A stretch of DNA of 64,000 nt from Ailanthus altissimus. Its lineage: Eukaryota > Streptophyta > Magnoliopsida > Sapindales > Simaroubaceae. The notes under the pieces are model-generated. The model had not been told where the DNA came from. It worked only from the letters and a program-made list of their open reading frames with translations, and made no database searches. The translations under genes were made by a program, and so were the position numbers. The stretch spans positions 8,573,501-8,637,500 of the forward strand of contig OX327693.1 of NCBI GenBank assembly GCA_946807835.1, read 5' to 3'. The stretch's first letter is position 1. The number at the start of each line of letters is the position of its first letter. Below, piece by piece: positions 37,778-49,384 of the stretch.

Positions 37778-38027
37778 TGATGAGAAAAATAATAGAAAGT
37801 TTTATTTCTCAATGATTGCAGAATAATTTTTACACAGTAATATATAGACTATAAAAGGAGAAATGAATTAGGAAACTTAATATAATAGGAAACTAATCTA
37901 ATCAAATCAGGAAAGACAAATCAAATGCTATAAATCCCATGATTGAGGGGATCAAGATAATTTTCCTAAATATATACATGCTGATTTATCTCCTAACAAT
38001 TAGGCTATGACAACTGTATAATTCAAC
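37778..38027 (-). repeat. 5' LTR of nested copia element
   Basis: Same LTR as 32860-33110, with about eight substitutions between the two. The outermost base is T instead of the expected A, so the terminal TG is lost on this side. Confidence 0.93.
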
Positions 38028-38069
38028 TACGCTCTCTGCTCTCACTAAAGATCAACTTGATGACAAGAC

Positions 38070-39469
38070 AATTAGTAAACCGGAAATACGCAGAGTTTTC
38101 TCAGAGATTAACACTCTACTACGTCACCAGTAGCAAATTTGTTACCGGAAACCCATAATATATTCATTGCAAATTCTTACTTAAAATCAGCCAATAACCA
38201 TGCTTGGTGAAGCTTAAACCAAATTCAACCACACACAATAAAATAATACATAAGTATTTATTCAATAAGGACAAATCAAATATCTTATCCCACGTGCTCC
38301 CAAATGAAACACTCAGCAACCTAGTAACTCAGGGAACCCAAGGAACAGCAGAAGCTTTGCCAAATCCGCTAAGCACACATATACCTTATTTACCTGAAAT
38401 CACCATAAGCTATAATGAGTATAAAACTCAGTAAGCATACTAATTTTTCATATATCAAATACAAATACATATATGTACACAATGCATATGTATGATATGT
38501 TGTGATCAATCAAAATCATAATCTTATTAAATCACATGTCATGTAAGCGCTTACACATTCTTTCAAAACATATAATAGGAATACCATCACTCAACTACTA
38601 CTTAGTAGGACTTACATATCACATATCACATAATGAGCCAAATGTCACTCGTAGGTAACATACCGTATGAAAGGAATAGTATAAGTGAGGTCTTTAAATT
38701 ACACATATATAATGTTCATGCCGAAGGTAAAAGCCAAACCCTTACCCTGATCATCGGTGAGTCCTCTCACATGCACCAATACGCCACCACACGAAGGTGA
38801 TGACTCACTCTTTCTTTAGGTACCAATAGGATACTCCCTACATACAGAACACATAACATATACCAATCCCGAAGAAAATGTCACACATAAAGGCTCCACA
38901 AATCACATAAAATGCCTACTAAGTAGATAGTGAGTTCAAGCATCCTCAAAAAACAAAACGCATCTCATGGATATTTTCTACTTCAAAAGCTTTCTTTGTT
39001 AAACACATTTCATTTTGAAAACTCACTTTCTTAAATACATGTATGTCCATGCTCAATGTCAATGCTCACATTCATAAACATATTTCTTTCACATTTCATA
39101 TCAAATATACTTTGGCATAACATAAACATATTTCTAAGCACATTTTCAAAATCATAAATAGACAATTATTATACTTATTGTGATTTCAGTAAAAGTCTAG
39201 TATACTTACCTCTTAACACTTTCGGGTACAAGACTTAATTCTCCTTAACCTATCAATGGAGATTAATCCTTTCATAAGCCTCACAATTCACACAAAACAC
39301 TTTAAAAAAGCTTACAAAATTATATATATTGCACTTATCACATCAAACTGGTCTAATTACTTAGTTTCTCAAAATCTGTTATTCTGACCACTTACATTTA
39401 ACAAACTTTTCTTATATATCAAATGATGTACAACTACTCCAAAATCAGAATATATCATTCTTAACTCAT
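38070..39469 (-). repeat. Ty3/gypsy LTR, truncated, minus orientation
   Basis: This is the reverse complement of much of the LTR at 56129-58808. Matches include GACAATTA...CCGGAAATACGC, the CATATATGTACACAATGCATATG tract, the repeated TCGTAGGT(A/G)ACATACCGTATG and the CATTGATAGGTTAAGGAGA block. It truncates the copia element on its left and joins the LOG-bearing unit on its right. Confidence 0.85.
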
Positions 39470-39841
39470 ATATCCTTCTCAAAATAAAAATAATGTAGCA
39501 ATTCTACGCAACTAAATTGTCATTCAAATCAAAATGTTGAAGGCATTATCTTAATGATCAAAAATCAACTTCAATAAAAAAAAACCTTTAGTTCAATGGA
39601 TTCTTAAACCATAGATCTCAGCATTATATCTCTTACTTTAACTCTTTAAAAAAAATAGTCCATTTTATTGGACATCATTTTCTCATTGAGATTGACATGT
39701 TTGCTTTTTCTAATATGCTTAGTTTCAAACAGAAAAGATTTCACTAGCACAATTACTGCGATAAAAAATATGGTTTTTCAACTATTCCTTTAACGGTATC
39801 CACGTAAAAGGAAAGGACAAAACGATTACTGATTTTCTTTC

Positions 39842-41047
39842 ATGAACTTTATAAATAGCATAAACCTCATAATTACTTTTCTAGCAATAAAGAAAACCAA
39901 CCATCTTACCATCTTCATGATGAATCCCATTATCATAATTTCTCCTGTTCCTTTTACTCCACCATAATTTTTACACCTAATCAGAATTAGAACACTCCAT
40001 TCCCGTGCAAAAGAATTCATCAGACACTATGCTACATTGGCAGTCCAAGAACATGGCCTCACAGTTCTTGGTGGCCCTTTGTTCAACTTGGAATACCTTT
40101 TCTTTCATCTGCACTCTTTTTTCCCATTTTCCCAATGATCCAAACCTGTCCTTTACTTATTATGATACCTGTTGGATTTGTATACAATCGCCATGGAATT
40201 CCCATTATTTAGAACCCTCCAAGAATTAGAAAAATGTGATGAAGATCATCCAGCCCTAGTTTTTCTCTAATAGTTTTATCCAAAAACATGGTGGATAACT
40301 AAATTTCAACACATGATTGCAAATAACACAAATGCTGCAGTCCTTAAACAACATCTTTGGTCTGTTTTACTTCTCCAACAAAAGGGTATGATTATTTCAG
40401 ATCATGAAATTCATTATTATCCCACTGTCAAGGATTACTTCACATTTTTCCTTTCACTAAAAGGATCAATTAAGCTCTGGCCTGAAGAAGTAATGCAGCA
40501 AAAGAGAGAACTTGAAAGAATTCTTGCTTAGGAAAACCAAATAATTCCTCCATCTGTTTGGATCTCCCCAGAAGATGCTGCACCTTGGGAACAGGTTAAA
40601 GATGACTTTGCAGAAGAACGGAATTTTGCCAATTTACACAAATCCCGACAAAGACAAAAACATCATCTTTCACATCACAGAAATACAGATTACTCTACCC
40701 ACCATCATCATATCCCAAACATGATTTATTATGCCAGATACAGACAAGAAATGGAAAACCTTCACCAATGGCTTCAGCCAGCTGTCCCAACAGAACCTGA
40801 CCAACATCAACCCAATCTTGACTTATCCCTCTTTCAAGACTCCCAACCTTATTCAACCGACACTCAAATCCAAGAGAAAGCCAGCACATCCCTCATTCAG
40901 ACCAGCTCACCTGCAGAAGATCAAGATATGGTAGACCCACCTTCTACTCAACTAGAGCGCTTATTCAATGTATGGGAACAACAACTCCATAAGTTCCTCT
41001 CTCACAGATACGACACAGATGAAAACAACCAGGGAGACTCATTTTGA
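39842..41047 (+). pseudogene. Unrecognised 401-codon frame, arm 1 copy
   Basis: I do not recognise this protein. It shares its frame and length with 54049-55254. Visible features are a leucine/aromatic-rich N-terminal half (LHSRAKEFIRHYA, GPLFNLEYLFFHLHSFF), a conserved middle (PKTWWITKFQHMIANNTN, DYFTFFLSLKGSIKLWPEEV) and a histidine-rich stretch (HHHIPNMIYYARYRQEME). The C terminus is acidic, glutamine-rich and coiled-coil-prone and ends NNQGDSF. In-frame stops include a TAA near 39965, a TGA near 40138, TAA/TAG near 40270 and a TAG near 40529. It has no known RT, protease or transposase motif. Confidence 0.6.
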
Positions 41048-41621
41048 CCCACATTACTCTTTCTATTTGTCACAGAAACCAGATCCGTGCCGCTCTATCA
41101 CATCGAAGAGAGACTGACTACTACTTTATCTATATATCAAGTGTGCTTTATCTTTCTTCATGTTTACTTTTAATCTATCAGCCAAAAATCAATGTTAAGA
41201 CCACAAAAATTCTTATAATTAATAAAGTTAATTTGGCCTCAAGTCCAGACATTAGTCCAAAAAGGCTTTCAAGTCATAGATGCATTATTGACTATTAGTG
41301 CCAAGATGGCAAGGTCCCTAAATTCATAAAATAGGCCTTTATTTGACTTTTTCTTAATCGTCTTACCTAACTCATCATGATTCCGACACAATTTTATCAC
41401 ACTTACATGTCAACAAATATTTATTCAAAATTTTACGGCCTATTATCCCTTATACATAATAAAATAAAACTCATTATTCTCTTTTTACCTCACAAGAACC
41501 CAAAAAAATATATACTTACACATATAACCCACAATTGTTATCAATTTTTTTTTTATAAATACATTGTTTTTGCATCCTTATACAAACTTGAAAACATTCA
41601 AAGATTAAGGTGAGTGTAACA

Positions 41622-42125
41622 ATGGAGGAAACCTCAGCTCATCGATTTACAAAAATTTGTGTCTTTCGTGGATTCAACCCTGAAAATATTGAAGAGTTTG
41701 TAAAAGTTGCAGAAAATCTTGATAAAGTTTTAGCTGAGTGAAATATACATTTAGTATATAGAGGAGGTAACCATGGGTTAATGGGGTCTGTAGCAAAAAT
41801 TGCACACAATAAAGGTAGTCGAGTTTTGGGTATCATTCCAAAACCTCTAGTTAATGAAAATATTGTAGGAAAAACAGCTAGGGATGAGTTACAAGTCTCA
41901 TCTATGCACGAGTGAATGGCTCAAATGCTTAGGCATGCAAATGCCTTTATAGCTCTACTATGAGGTTTCGAGACTTTGGAGGAAATTTTTCAAATTGTTT
42001 CATGGGCACAATTACAAATCCACCAAAAATCCATTGATTTGTTAAATGTTAATGGTTTTTATGACGAGTTGCTATCTTTTCTTAACTATACAGTGGAAAG
42101 ACAATTCATCCCACTTCTAGCATGA
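41622..42125 (+). pseudogene. LOG-like cytokinin phosphoribohydrolase, decayed arm 1 copy
   Basis: This is the counterpart of the cleaner copy at 52956-53459 with the same start and 504-nt length. LOG features remain ([47 protein letters not shown]). Three internal stops lie at about 41739, 41913 and 41961, and the nucleotide-binding loop is changed to L-stop-GFETLEE. Beyond the terminal TGA the reading continues in frame as RILISAPTADQL, a typical LOG C terminus, showing that the TGA truncated a longer ancestor. Confidence 0.85.
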
Positions 42126-42502
42126 CGGATCCTTATTTCTGCTCCAACTGCTGATCAACTGATTGATTAATTGCAGTCTTTTATTCCTCTGTCTAATCCA
42201 ACATTGCATCAGTTAGATTGATTTACTTATGATAGTCAGAAGAAGCGCAAAATAGACTTAAATCTCACTCTGTAGCCTCTACTGATCCTTATTGTTGTTG
42301 TTGTTGTTTTCCTTTTCAATAAAAGTTGTTTCAATAGATGTCTTCAATACTCTACTTTTCTATATTTGACATTGAGAAAATTATCTCAATTTGCTCTATG
42401 ACATACAAATTATTATTATAAAATATTCAACATCTTTCTTACTAAGAATATTAGTCACAACTAAAAACAAAAATCATAGATGGTAACATTAAGATCCACA
42501 AA

Positions 42503-42684
42503 GTACCATTATCTACAACATCAACAATCTTAACAACTCTTGGATAATGTGTCATCTTTTTAAAATCATACAAAAATTTAAGCAAAATGTCAAACATTTA
42601 CACAACAAAGCTACAAATACAATCCTAAGAATTTAGCATCTGCTCGGTTCTCTTGACTCGACACTTAAAAGTCTACACTTGTAG
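42503..42684. other. Unassigned 180-bp spacer
   Basis: Nothing recognisable was found. It lies between the LOG-bearing unit and a gypsy integrase fragment and has no counterpart in arm 2. Confidence 0.5.
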
Positions 42685-42957
42685 TTGGGTTGCCAAGTAC
42701 ACAAAAGGGTTACAATGCCATATGGGTGATTATTGATAGGCTAACAAAATTAGTACATTTTATTCTAATATGTACCACTTATTCCATGGATAGGTATGCC
42801 CAATTATATGTTGATGAAATTGTAAGGCTTCATGGAGTGCATGTGTCAATTGTATCTGATAGAGATCCTCGATTTACTTCAATATTTTGGAATAGCCTAC
42901 ATAATGCCATGGGCACGAAGTTGAACTTCAGTACTGCATTCCACCTACAGACTGATG
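42685..42957 (+). pseudogene. Ty3/gypsy integrase core fragment
   Basis: Integrase core motifs AIWVIIDRLTKLVHF and [13 protein letters not shown] are followed by KLNFSTAFH. It duplicates 44263-44535 and is cut off at the point where that copy continues GQSERTIQ. Minus-orientation LTR sequence follows instead. Confidence 0.9.
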
Positions 42958-43283
42958 TAGTAGGACTTACATATCACATATCACATAATGAGCCAAATGT
43001 CACTCGTAGGTGACATACCGTATGAGAGGAATAGTACAAGTAAGGTTTTTAAATTACACATATATAATGTTCATGCCCGAAGGTAAAAGCCAAACCCTCA
43101 CCCTGATCATCGATGAGTTCTCTCACATGCATCAATACGCCACCACACGAATGTGATGACTCACTCTTCCTTTAGGTACCAATAGGATCCTCCCTACATA
43201 CGGAACACATAACATATACCAATCTCAAAGGAAAGGCCACACATAAAGGCTCCACAAATCACATAAAATGCCTACTAAGTTAA
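42958..43283 (-). repeat. Ty3/gypsy LTR fragment, minus orientation
   Basis: Matches 38600-38925 and 49610-49925 (TAGTAGGACTTACATATCAC... to the CATAAAATGCCTACTAAGT block). It is sandwiched between integrase and gag fragments. Confidence 0.85.
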
Positions 43284-45290
43284 CAAATGAGTCTTAAACC
43301 AGAAGTGAAAAGGTTATTCTCTGTCCTTGATCTACAGACATACAGTGCAGTACTACAGAGGGCTGAAATATTAGCAAGGGATGAAGAATTGGCAGCACCA
43401 TCTGAGTCCAAACATGTGGGTCATCATTGATCAGAAAAGAGACCCTGGGTTAAAAATAATCAGAAAAAGTTTGACAGGTGGAAAGGAAAGAAGAGGCAGA
43501 GGAATGATGACATTGAAAAGAAGGATTTCCCATTATGTGATACATGTGGGAAACCACATAAAGGGGTGTATTTCAGGAAGAGTGAAGCTTGTTTTAAGTG
43601 TGGAAAGACTGATCATTTTATTTAGAATTGTCCAGAGATGAAAAATGATCAGGGAGAATTTAAGAAAGATCAGAAAGCTCAAGCAAGAGTCTATATTCTT
43701 ACCAAGAAAGAAGCAGATGCTTTGAGTAGAAAATCTTCAGGACATATGGCATCACTTTTGACTACTCAAAAGCAAATTTTGTTGGATTTAGAAAAGCTCG
43801 ACATTGAAGTGGTAAGATCTAATGATAGAACTTATGTTGCAAATATGTCCATTTAGCCTACCCTAATTAAGAGAATTAAGGAAGCACAAGGTAGTGATGT
43901 GCATCTGAAGAAAATTATAGAAGAAATTCCATTGGGTAAAAGGCCTAACTTTGCTATTTTTGATGATGGAGCTCTACATTTTAAAGGTAGACTTTGTGTG
44001 CCTAATAATGATGAGTTGAAAAACGAGATCTTGGCTGAAGCTCATAGTTCACCATATACTGTCCATCCGGGAGGTACCAAGATGTATCGAGACCTACGAG
44101 CTGTTTATTGGTGGGTTAATATGAAAAGAGAGATTGCAGAATTTATAGAGCAATGTTTGACATGTCAGCAAGTTAAGGCAGAACATCAAAGACTATCTGG
44201 GTTATTGAGACCTTTATTGGTACCAGAATGAAAATGGGAGCATATAGCCATGGATTTTGTAGCTGAGTTGCCAAGTACACAAAAAGGTTACAATGCCATA
44301 TGGGTGATTATTGATAAGTTAACAAAATCAACACATTTTATTCCAATATGTACCACTTATTCCATGGATAGGTATACCTAATTATATATTGATGAAATTG
44401 TGAGACTTCATGGAGTGCCTGTGTCAATTGTATCTGATAGAGATCCTCGATTTACTTTAATATTTTGGAAGAGCCTACATAATGCCATGGGCACGAAGTT
44501 GAACTTCAGTACTGCATTTCACCCATAGACTGATGGTCAATCTGAAAGAACCATTCAAATTCTAGAAGATATGTTGAAGGCATGTGTGTTAGACTTTAAA
44601 GGTAGTTAGGACAAACACCTTTCATTAGTGGAGTTTGCATACAACAATAGTTATCAATCAACTATTAGTATGGCCCCATATGAAGCTTTATAGGGAAGAA
44701 AATGTAGATCTCCTGTGCATTGGGATGAAGTTGGAGAAAGAAAAAATTTTAGGGCCAGAGATTGTCCAGCAAACTTGTGAGGTTATAGAGAAGATAAGAA
44801 AAAGAATGAAAGTGGCTCAGAGTAGATAGAAAAGCTATGCAGACAATAGAAGAAAAGATCTAGAATTTAAGGTGGGTGAAAAAGTATTTCTTAAAGTTGC
44901 TCCAATAAAAGGAGTCATGAGATTTGGCAAGAAAGGAAAGTTGAGTCCAAGATTCATTGGTCCATTTGAAATCCTTAAAAGGATAGGTGATGTGGCTTAT
45001 AGACTTGCCCTTCCTTCATCATTATCAAGAGTTCATAATGTGTTCTATGTATCCATGTTGCGAAAATATGTTTCAAACTCCTCACATGTGTTAAGTTATG
45101 AGCCACTTCAACTTAGAGATAATCTCACCTATGAAGAAGTGCCCATTAGGATTTTGGACAATAAGGAGCAAATTCTTTGTACTAAGAAGATTGATTTGGT
45201 AAAGGTTTGATGGAGAAACCATGCAGTTGAGGAGACAACCTGAGAACGAGAAGAGGAAATGAAATCTAAGTATCCTCATCTATTTGCTTA
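43284..45290 (+). pseudogene. Ty3/gypsy gag-integrase remnant (protease and RT deleted)
   Basis: It opens in gag (SLKPEVKRLFSVLDLQTY) and has a zinc knuckle CFKCGKTDHF with a stop before NC. The gag/protease boundary (YILTKKEADA) then runs straight into LSRKSSGHMA, the end of RNase H. The integrase zinc region follows (HPGGTKMYRDLRAVYWW, CLTCQQVKAEHQ), then the core ([15 protein letters not shown]) and the C-terminal domain ([39 protein letters not shown]). The terminal motif suggests the chromovirus Tekay/Del group. At least eight in-frame stops are present. The direct gag-to-RNase H fusion marks an internal deletion of about 2 kb. Confidence 0.9.
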
Positions 45291-45334
45291 AGTTATGAAT
45301 TTCGAGGACGAAATTCTTATAAGTATGAGAGAAT

Positions 45335-46708
45335 TGTAGTAATTAGTATCTATAACCGGTAAGAATATGTATTTATATATATAAATATATATATTTTATT
45401 TGTATGTGGGTGATCCTTGATTTATATATTGTTATTAGTAGTGTTTTTATAGGTTAAGGATATACTATTAGTATTGGGTTTATTTGCAAAACTTTAGATT
45501 TAATTTAGGGACTAAATTGTTATACTTTAAAAGTTTTTGGGGCAAATTCGTAAATACTAAACAATTAGTCTCTTAGTATAAAAATACACTTTTGAACCCT
45601 AATTTACCCATTTTTGGGTCAAGTTATCCCTTTAAAAAAAGAGAAGAGAGAAATAGAGGAGAGAGAAAGAGAAGAAGAAGAAATTGAAATTTTGGATCTA
45701 AAGAGGTAGATCACAACTATTTCTCGATTTATTAGTGTTAATTAAATTAATTTTTTTAAGTTTTGATTTTTAAAAATATGTATAATTGAGGATTTGAAGT
45801 GTATTCGTAAGATATTATGAGAATTGATGTTGATCTATAAGATAGCTTGATAAATTATGATGAATTGTGAAATTTCTGCTTGATAGTCTTTTGATCCAGT
45901 AATTTTATAAATTGTTGTGATTCGATTCTGATTTTAAATTTTGAGTATATGAAATTAGATATGTTTAGGATTATCTGAGACTTTGAATTGATTGAAAATT
46001 CCAAAAATTGAATTTTTAGTGAATTTATCAAAATGACCCTGAAATTCTGAAAATTTCCTGTATGATACATTGACAAATAATTTCTGATCTGCTTAATAAT
46101 CTTCACAAATTACGAATTTATGAAATATAATAATTTTATATGTCTAATATGACATTCAAAATTGAGAATTTAGATCAATGTGGTTAAATTGTTATGATTT
46201 TCTAAAGAGTGTCAGCCCATTGCAATAGTTGATTAACAGATTTTCAAAGCTACAGAATAAAATAATTTTAAAATACTTTTGGCAGTGATTTTGAAGTTAA
46301 ATATTTATCATAGATTGAGATATATGTCAAGATTATTTCGGTGGTAGTTTTATAATTTTTGAGTTAGTATATGATTTTATAAAATTGGAAGATTGAATAC
46401 TATTCAGTAAATATCTTAATTCTGTCAAAATAATAGTTTGTATTCGATGGTTTGTATGGAATGGATTGTGTAGAAATGTTGATATAATATTCATATATAA
46501 GAAGGATATATGAGTCAAGAATGGTATATTCTGATTTTGGAGTAATTAGACGTCATTTGATGTATTAAAAAATTTTGTTAAGTGTTAGTGGTCAGAATGA
46601 CAAGTTTTGAAAAATCATGTATTTAGACCGATTTGATGTGATAAATGCATTGTGTATAATTTTGTAAGCTATTTACAGTATTTTGTGTGAATTATGAGAC
46701 TTATGTCA
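45335..46708 (+). repeat. Ty3/gypsy LTR 5' portion, plus orientation
   Basis: Starts TGTAGTAATTAG after the internal region and a purine-rich tract (AAGTATGAGAGAA), and matches 56129 onward. At about 46708 it flips into the minus-orientation LTR that follows, giving a foldback. Confidence 0.88.
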
Positions 46709-48358
46709 TGTATGTCCATGCTCACATTCATAAATACATATCTTCACATTTCATATCAAAATATACTTTGACATAACATAAACATATTCCTAACCACATT
46801 TACAAAATCATACAAAACAATTATTATGTTTATTGTGATTTCAGTAAAAAGTCTAGTATACTTACCTCTTAGCACTTTCAGCTACAAAGTTTAAATCTCT
46901 TTAACCTATTAATACTATAAGGCTTAAATCTCTTTAATGTATCAATGGAGATTAATTCTTTAATGAGCCTCAACATTCATACAAAATAATTTAAATAACT
47001 TACAAAATTATACTTATTGCACTTATCATATCAAATTGGTCTAATTACTTAGTTTCTCAAAACCTATCATTCTGACCACTTACACTTAACAAAATTTTCT
47101 TATATATCAAATGATGTCCAATTACTCCAAAATCAGAATATATCATTCTTAACTCATATATTTTTTTTATGTATGAATATTATATCATAATTCCTACACA
47201 ATCTATTCCATAAACACCATCAAATTCAAACTTTATCCTGATAGGATCAAGATATTTACTGAACAGTATTCAATCTCCTAATTTTATAAAATCATATACT
47301 AACTCAAAAATTATAAAACTACCACCGAAATACTCTTGACACATATCTCAATCCATGATAAATATTTCATTTTAAAATCACTGCCAAAAATATTTTAAAA
47401 CTATTTTATTCTATAGCTTTGAAAATCTGTTAATCAAATACTGCAATGAGCTGACACTCTTTAGAAAATCATAACAATTTAATCACATTGATCTAAATTC
47501 TCAATTTTGAGTATGTCATATTAGACATATAAAATTATCATATTCCACAAATTCATAATTTTTTAAGATTATTAAGCAGATCATAAATTATTTGTCACTG
47601 TATCATACTGTTCACATAGAAAATTTTCAGAATTTTAAGGGCATTTTGGTAAATTCACTAAAAATTCAATGTTTAGAATTTTAAATCGATCAAAGTCTCA
47701 AATAATCCTAAACATGTCTAATTTCATATACTCAAAATTCAAAACCAGAATCGAATCACAACAATTTATAAAATTTCTGGATCAAGAGACTATTAAACAA
47801 AAATTCTGCAATTCATCATGATTTATCAAGCTATCTACATAGATTATCATCAATTTTCACAATATCTTACGAAATACACATCAATTCCTCAATTATACAT
47901 ATTTTGTATAATTTTCAAAAATCAAAATCAAAGGAATTAACTTAATTAATACTAATAAATTGAAAAATAGTTGTGATATACCTCTTAAAATCTAAAATTT
48001 TAATTTCTTCTTCTTTTTCTTCTCTTTCTCTCCCCTCTATTTCTCTATTTTCTCTCTCTAAAGGGGTAGCTTGACCCAAAAATAAGTAAATTAGAATTTT
48101 AAAAGTGTATTTTTATACTAAGAGGATAATGTTTGATATTTACGAATTTGCCCCAAAAACTTTTAAAATATTACAAATTGGTTCATAAAATAAATCTAAA
48201 GTCTTATAAATAAACCCAATGCTAATAGTATGTCCTTAACCTATACAAACACTACTAATAACAACACATAAATTAAGTATCACCGATATACAAATAAAAT
48301 ACGTATGTATATATATATATATACTTATTCTTACCAGTTGCAAATACTGGTTACTACA
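46709..48358 (-). repeat. Ty3/gypsy LTR, minus orientation
   Basis: Reverse complement of about 56129-57720. It ends at 48358 with the LTR terminus (TTACTACA), followed by a CCCC-containing purine-tract complement. Confidence 0.88.
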
Positions 48359-48800
48359 ATTCTCCCCTTCTTATAAGAATTTCGTCCTCGAAATTCATGA
48401 CTTAAACAAACATATAAGGATACTTAGATCTCATTTCCTCTTCTTATTCCCAAGTCGCCTTTTCAACTGTATGGTTTATTCATAAAACATTTACAAAACA
48501 ATCTTCTTGGTATATAGAATTTGCTCATTATGGTCCAAAATCCTGATTAACACTCATTTATATGTTAGATTACCTCTAAGTTGGCTCATAACTTAGTATA
48601 TAAGTGGAGTACGAAACATATATCCATAAAATAAACACATTGCACACATTATGGACTAATAAAATTTATACACATATATTTTTATTCTTTTCTCCCATTC
48701 GTACAATATTTAATGGGCATCTATACACTTCACCTTTTATTCATTAAAGAATAATATAGATATAAAATACTCATACTAATCTCTTAAATAAAATTCTTAA
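48359..48800 (-). pseudogene. Ty3/gypsy 3' internal fragment (integrase tail), minus
   Basis: Reads on the minus strand as the decayed tail of the gypsy polyprotein and its 3' untranslated stretch (TTTCGAGGACGAAATTCTTATAAG next to the LTR). It is the inverse of 55690-56128. Confidence 0.8.
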
Positions 48801-49378
48801 CTCATGTGTTAAGCTATGAGCCATTTCAACTTAGAGATGATCTCACCTATGAAGAAGAAGAAGAAGAAATTGAAATTTTGGATCTTAAGAGGTATATCAC
48901 AATTATTTCTTAATTTATTAGTGTTAATTAAGTTAATTCCTTTAAGTTTTGATTTTTGAAAATATGTATAATTGAAAATTTGATGTGTATTTCGTAGGAT
49001 ATTGTGAGAATTGATGATGATCTATAAGAAAGCTTGATAAATCATGATGAATTGTGAAATTTCTGCTTGATAGTCTCTTGATCCAGTAATTTTATAAATT
49101 GCTGTGATTCGATACTGATTTTGAATTATGAGTATATAAAATTAGACATGTTTAGGATCATCTGAGACTTTGAATCGATTGAAAATTCCAAAAATTGAAT
49201 TTGTTGTGAATTTACTAAAATAACCTTGAAATTCTGAAAATTTCATGTGTGAACAGTATGATACTGTGGCAAACAAGTTTAGGCCTGCTGAATGATCTTA
49301 AAAAATTATGAATTTGTGAAATATGATAAGTTTATATGTCTAATATGATATACTCAGAATTAAGAATGTAGATGACCA
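48801..49378 (+). repeat. Chimeric gypsy piece: integrase tail joined to mid-LTR
   Basis: Plus-strand integrase tail (LSYEPFQLRDDLTYEE in frame) passes at about 48855 into mid-LTR sequence (GAAATTGAAATTTTGGATC) through a shared GAAGAAGAA run, skipping about 550 bp of normal sequence. It ends at 49378, where minus-orientation LTR begins. Confidence 0.8.
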
Positions 49379-49384
49379 CTAAAA

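Larger units (their letters stand above)
32860..38027 (-). mobile_element. Complete minus-strand Ty1/copia element nested in the first
   Basis: The element is 5.17 kb with two ~250-bp LTRs about 97% alike by eye, a tRNA-Met primer-binding site and a polypurine tract. Gag, protease, integrase, RT and RNase H are in collinear order. It interrupts the gag of the copia element at 31519. A 5-bp target duplication was not evident and the last LTR base on the right is changed. The coding region is complete in layout but has single in-frame stops, so it is non-autonomous. Confidence 0.95.
39470..42502 (+). repeat. LOG-bearing unit, arm 1 of a large inverted repeat
   Basis: About 3.03 kb that is the inverted counterpart of 52566-55620. 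It holds, in order, a promoter-like stretch, a 402-codon frame (39842-41047), a second TATA box near 41551, a LOG-like frame (41622-42125) and an AATAAA near 42319. Both frames have exactly the same length as in arm 2, so differences are substitutions, not indels. Both arms are bordered by gypsy sequence. Confidence 0.88.
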
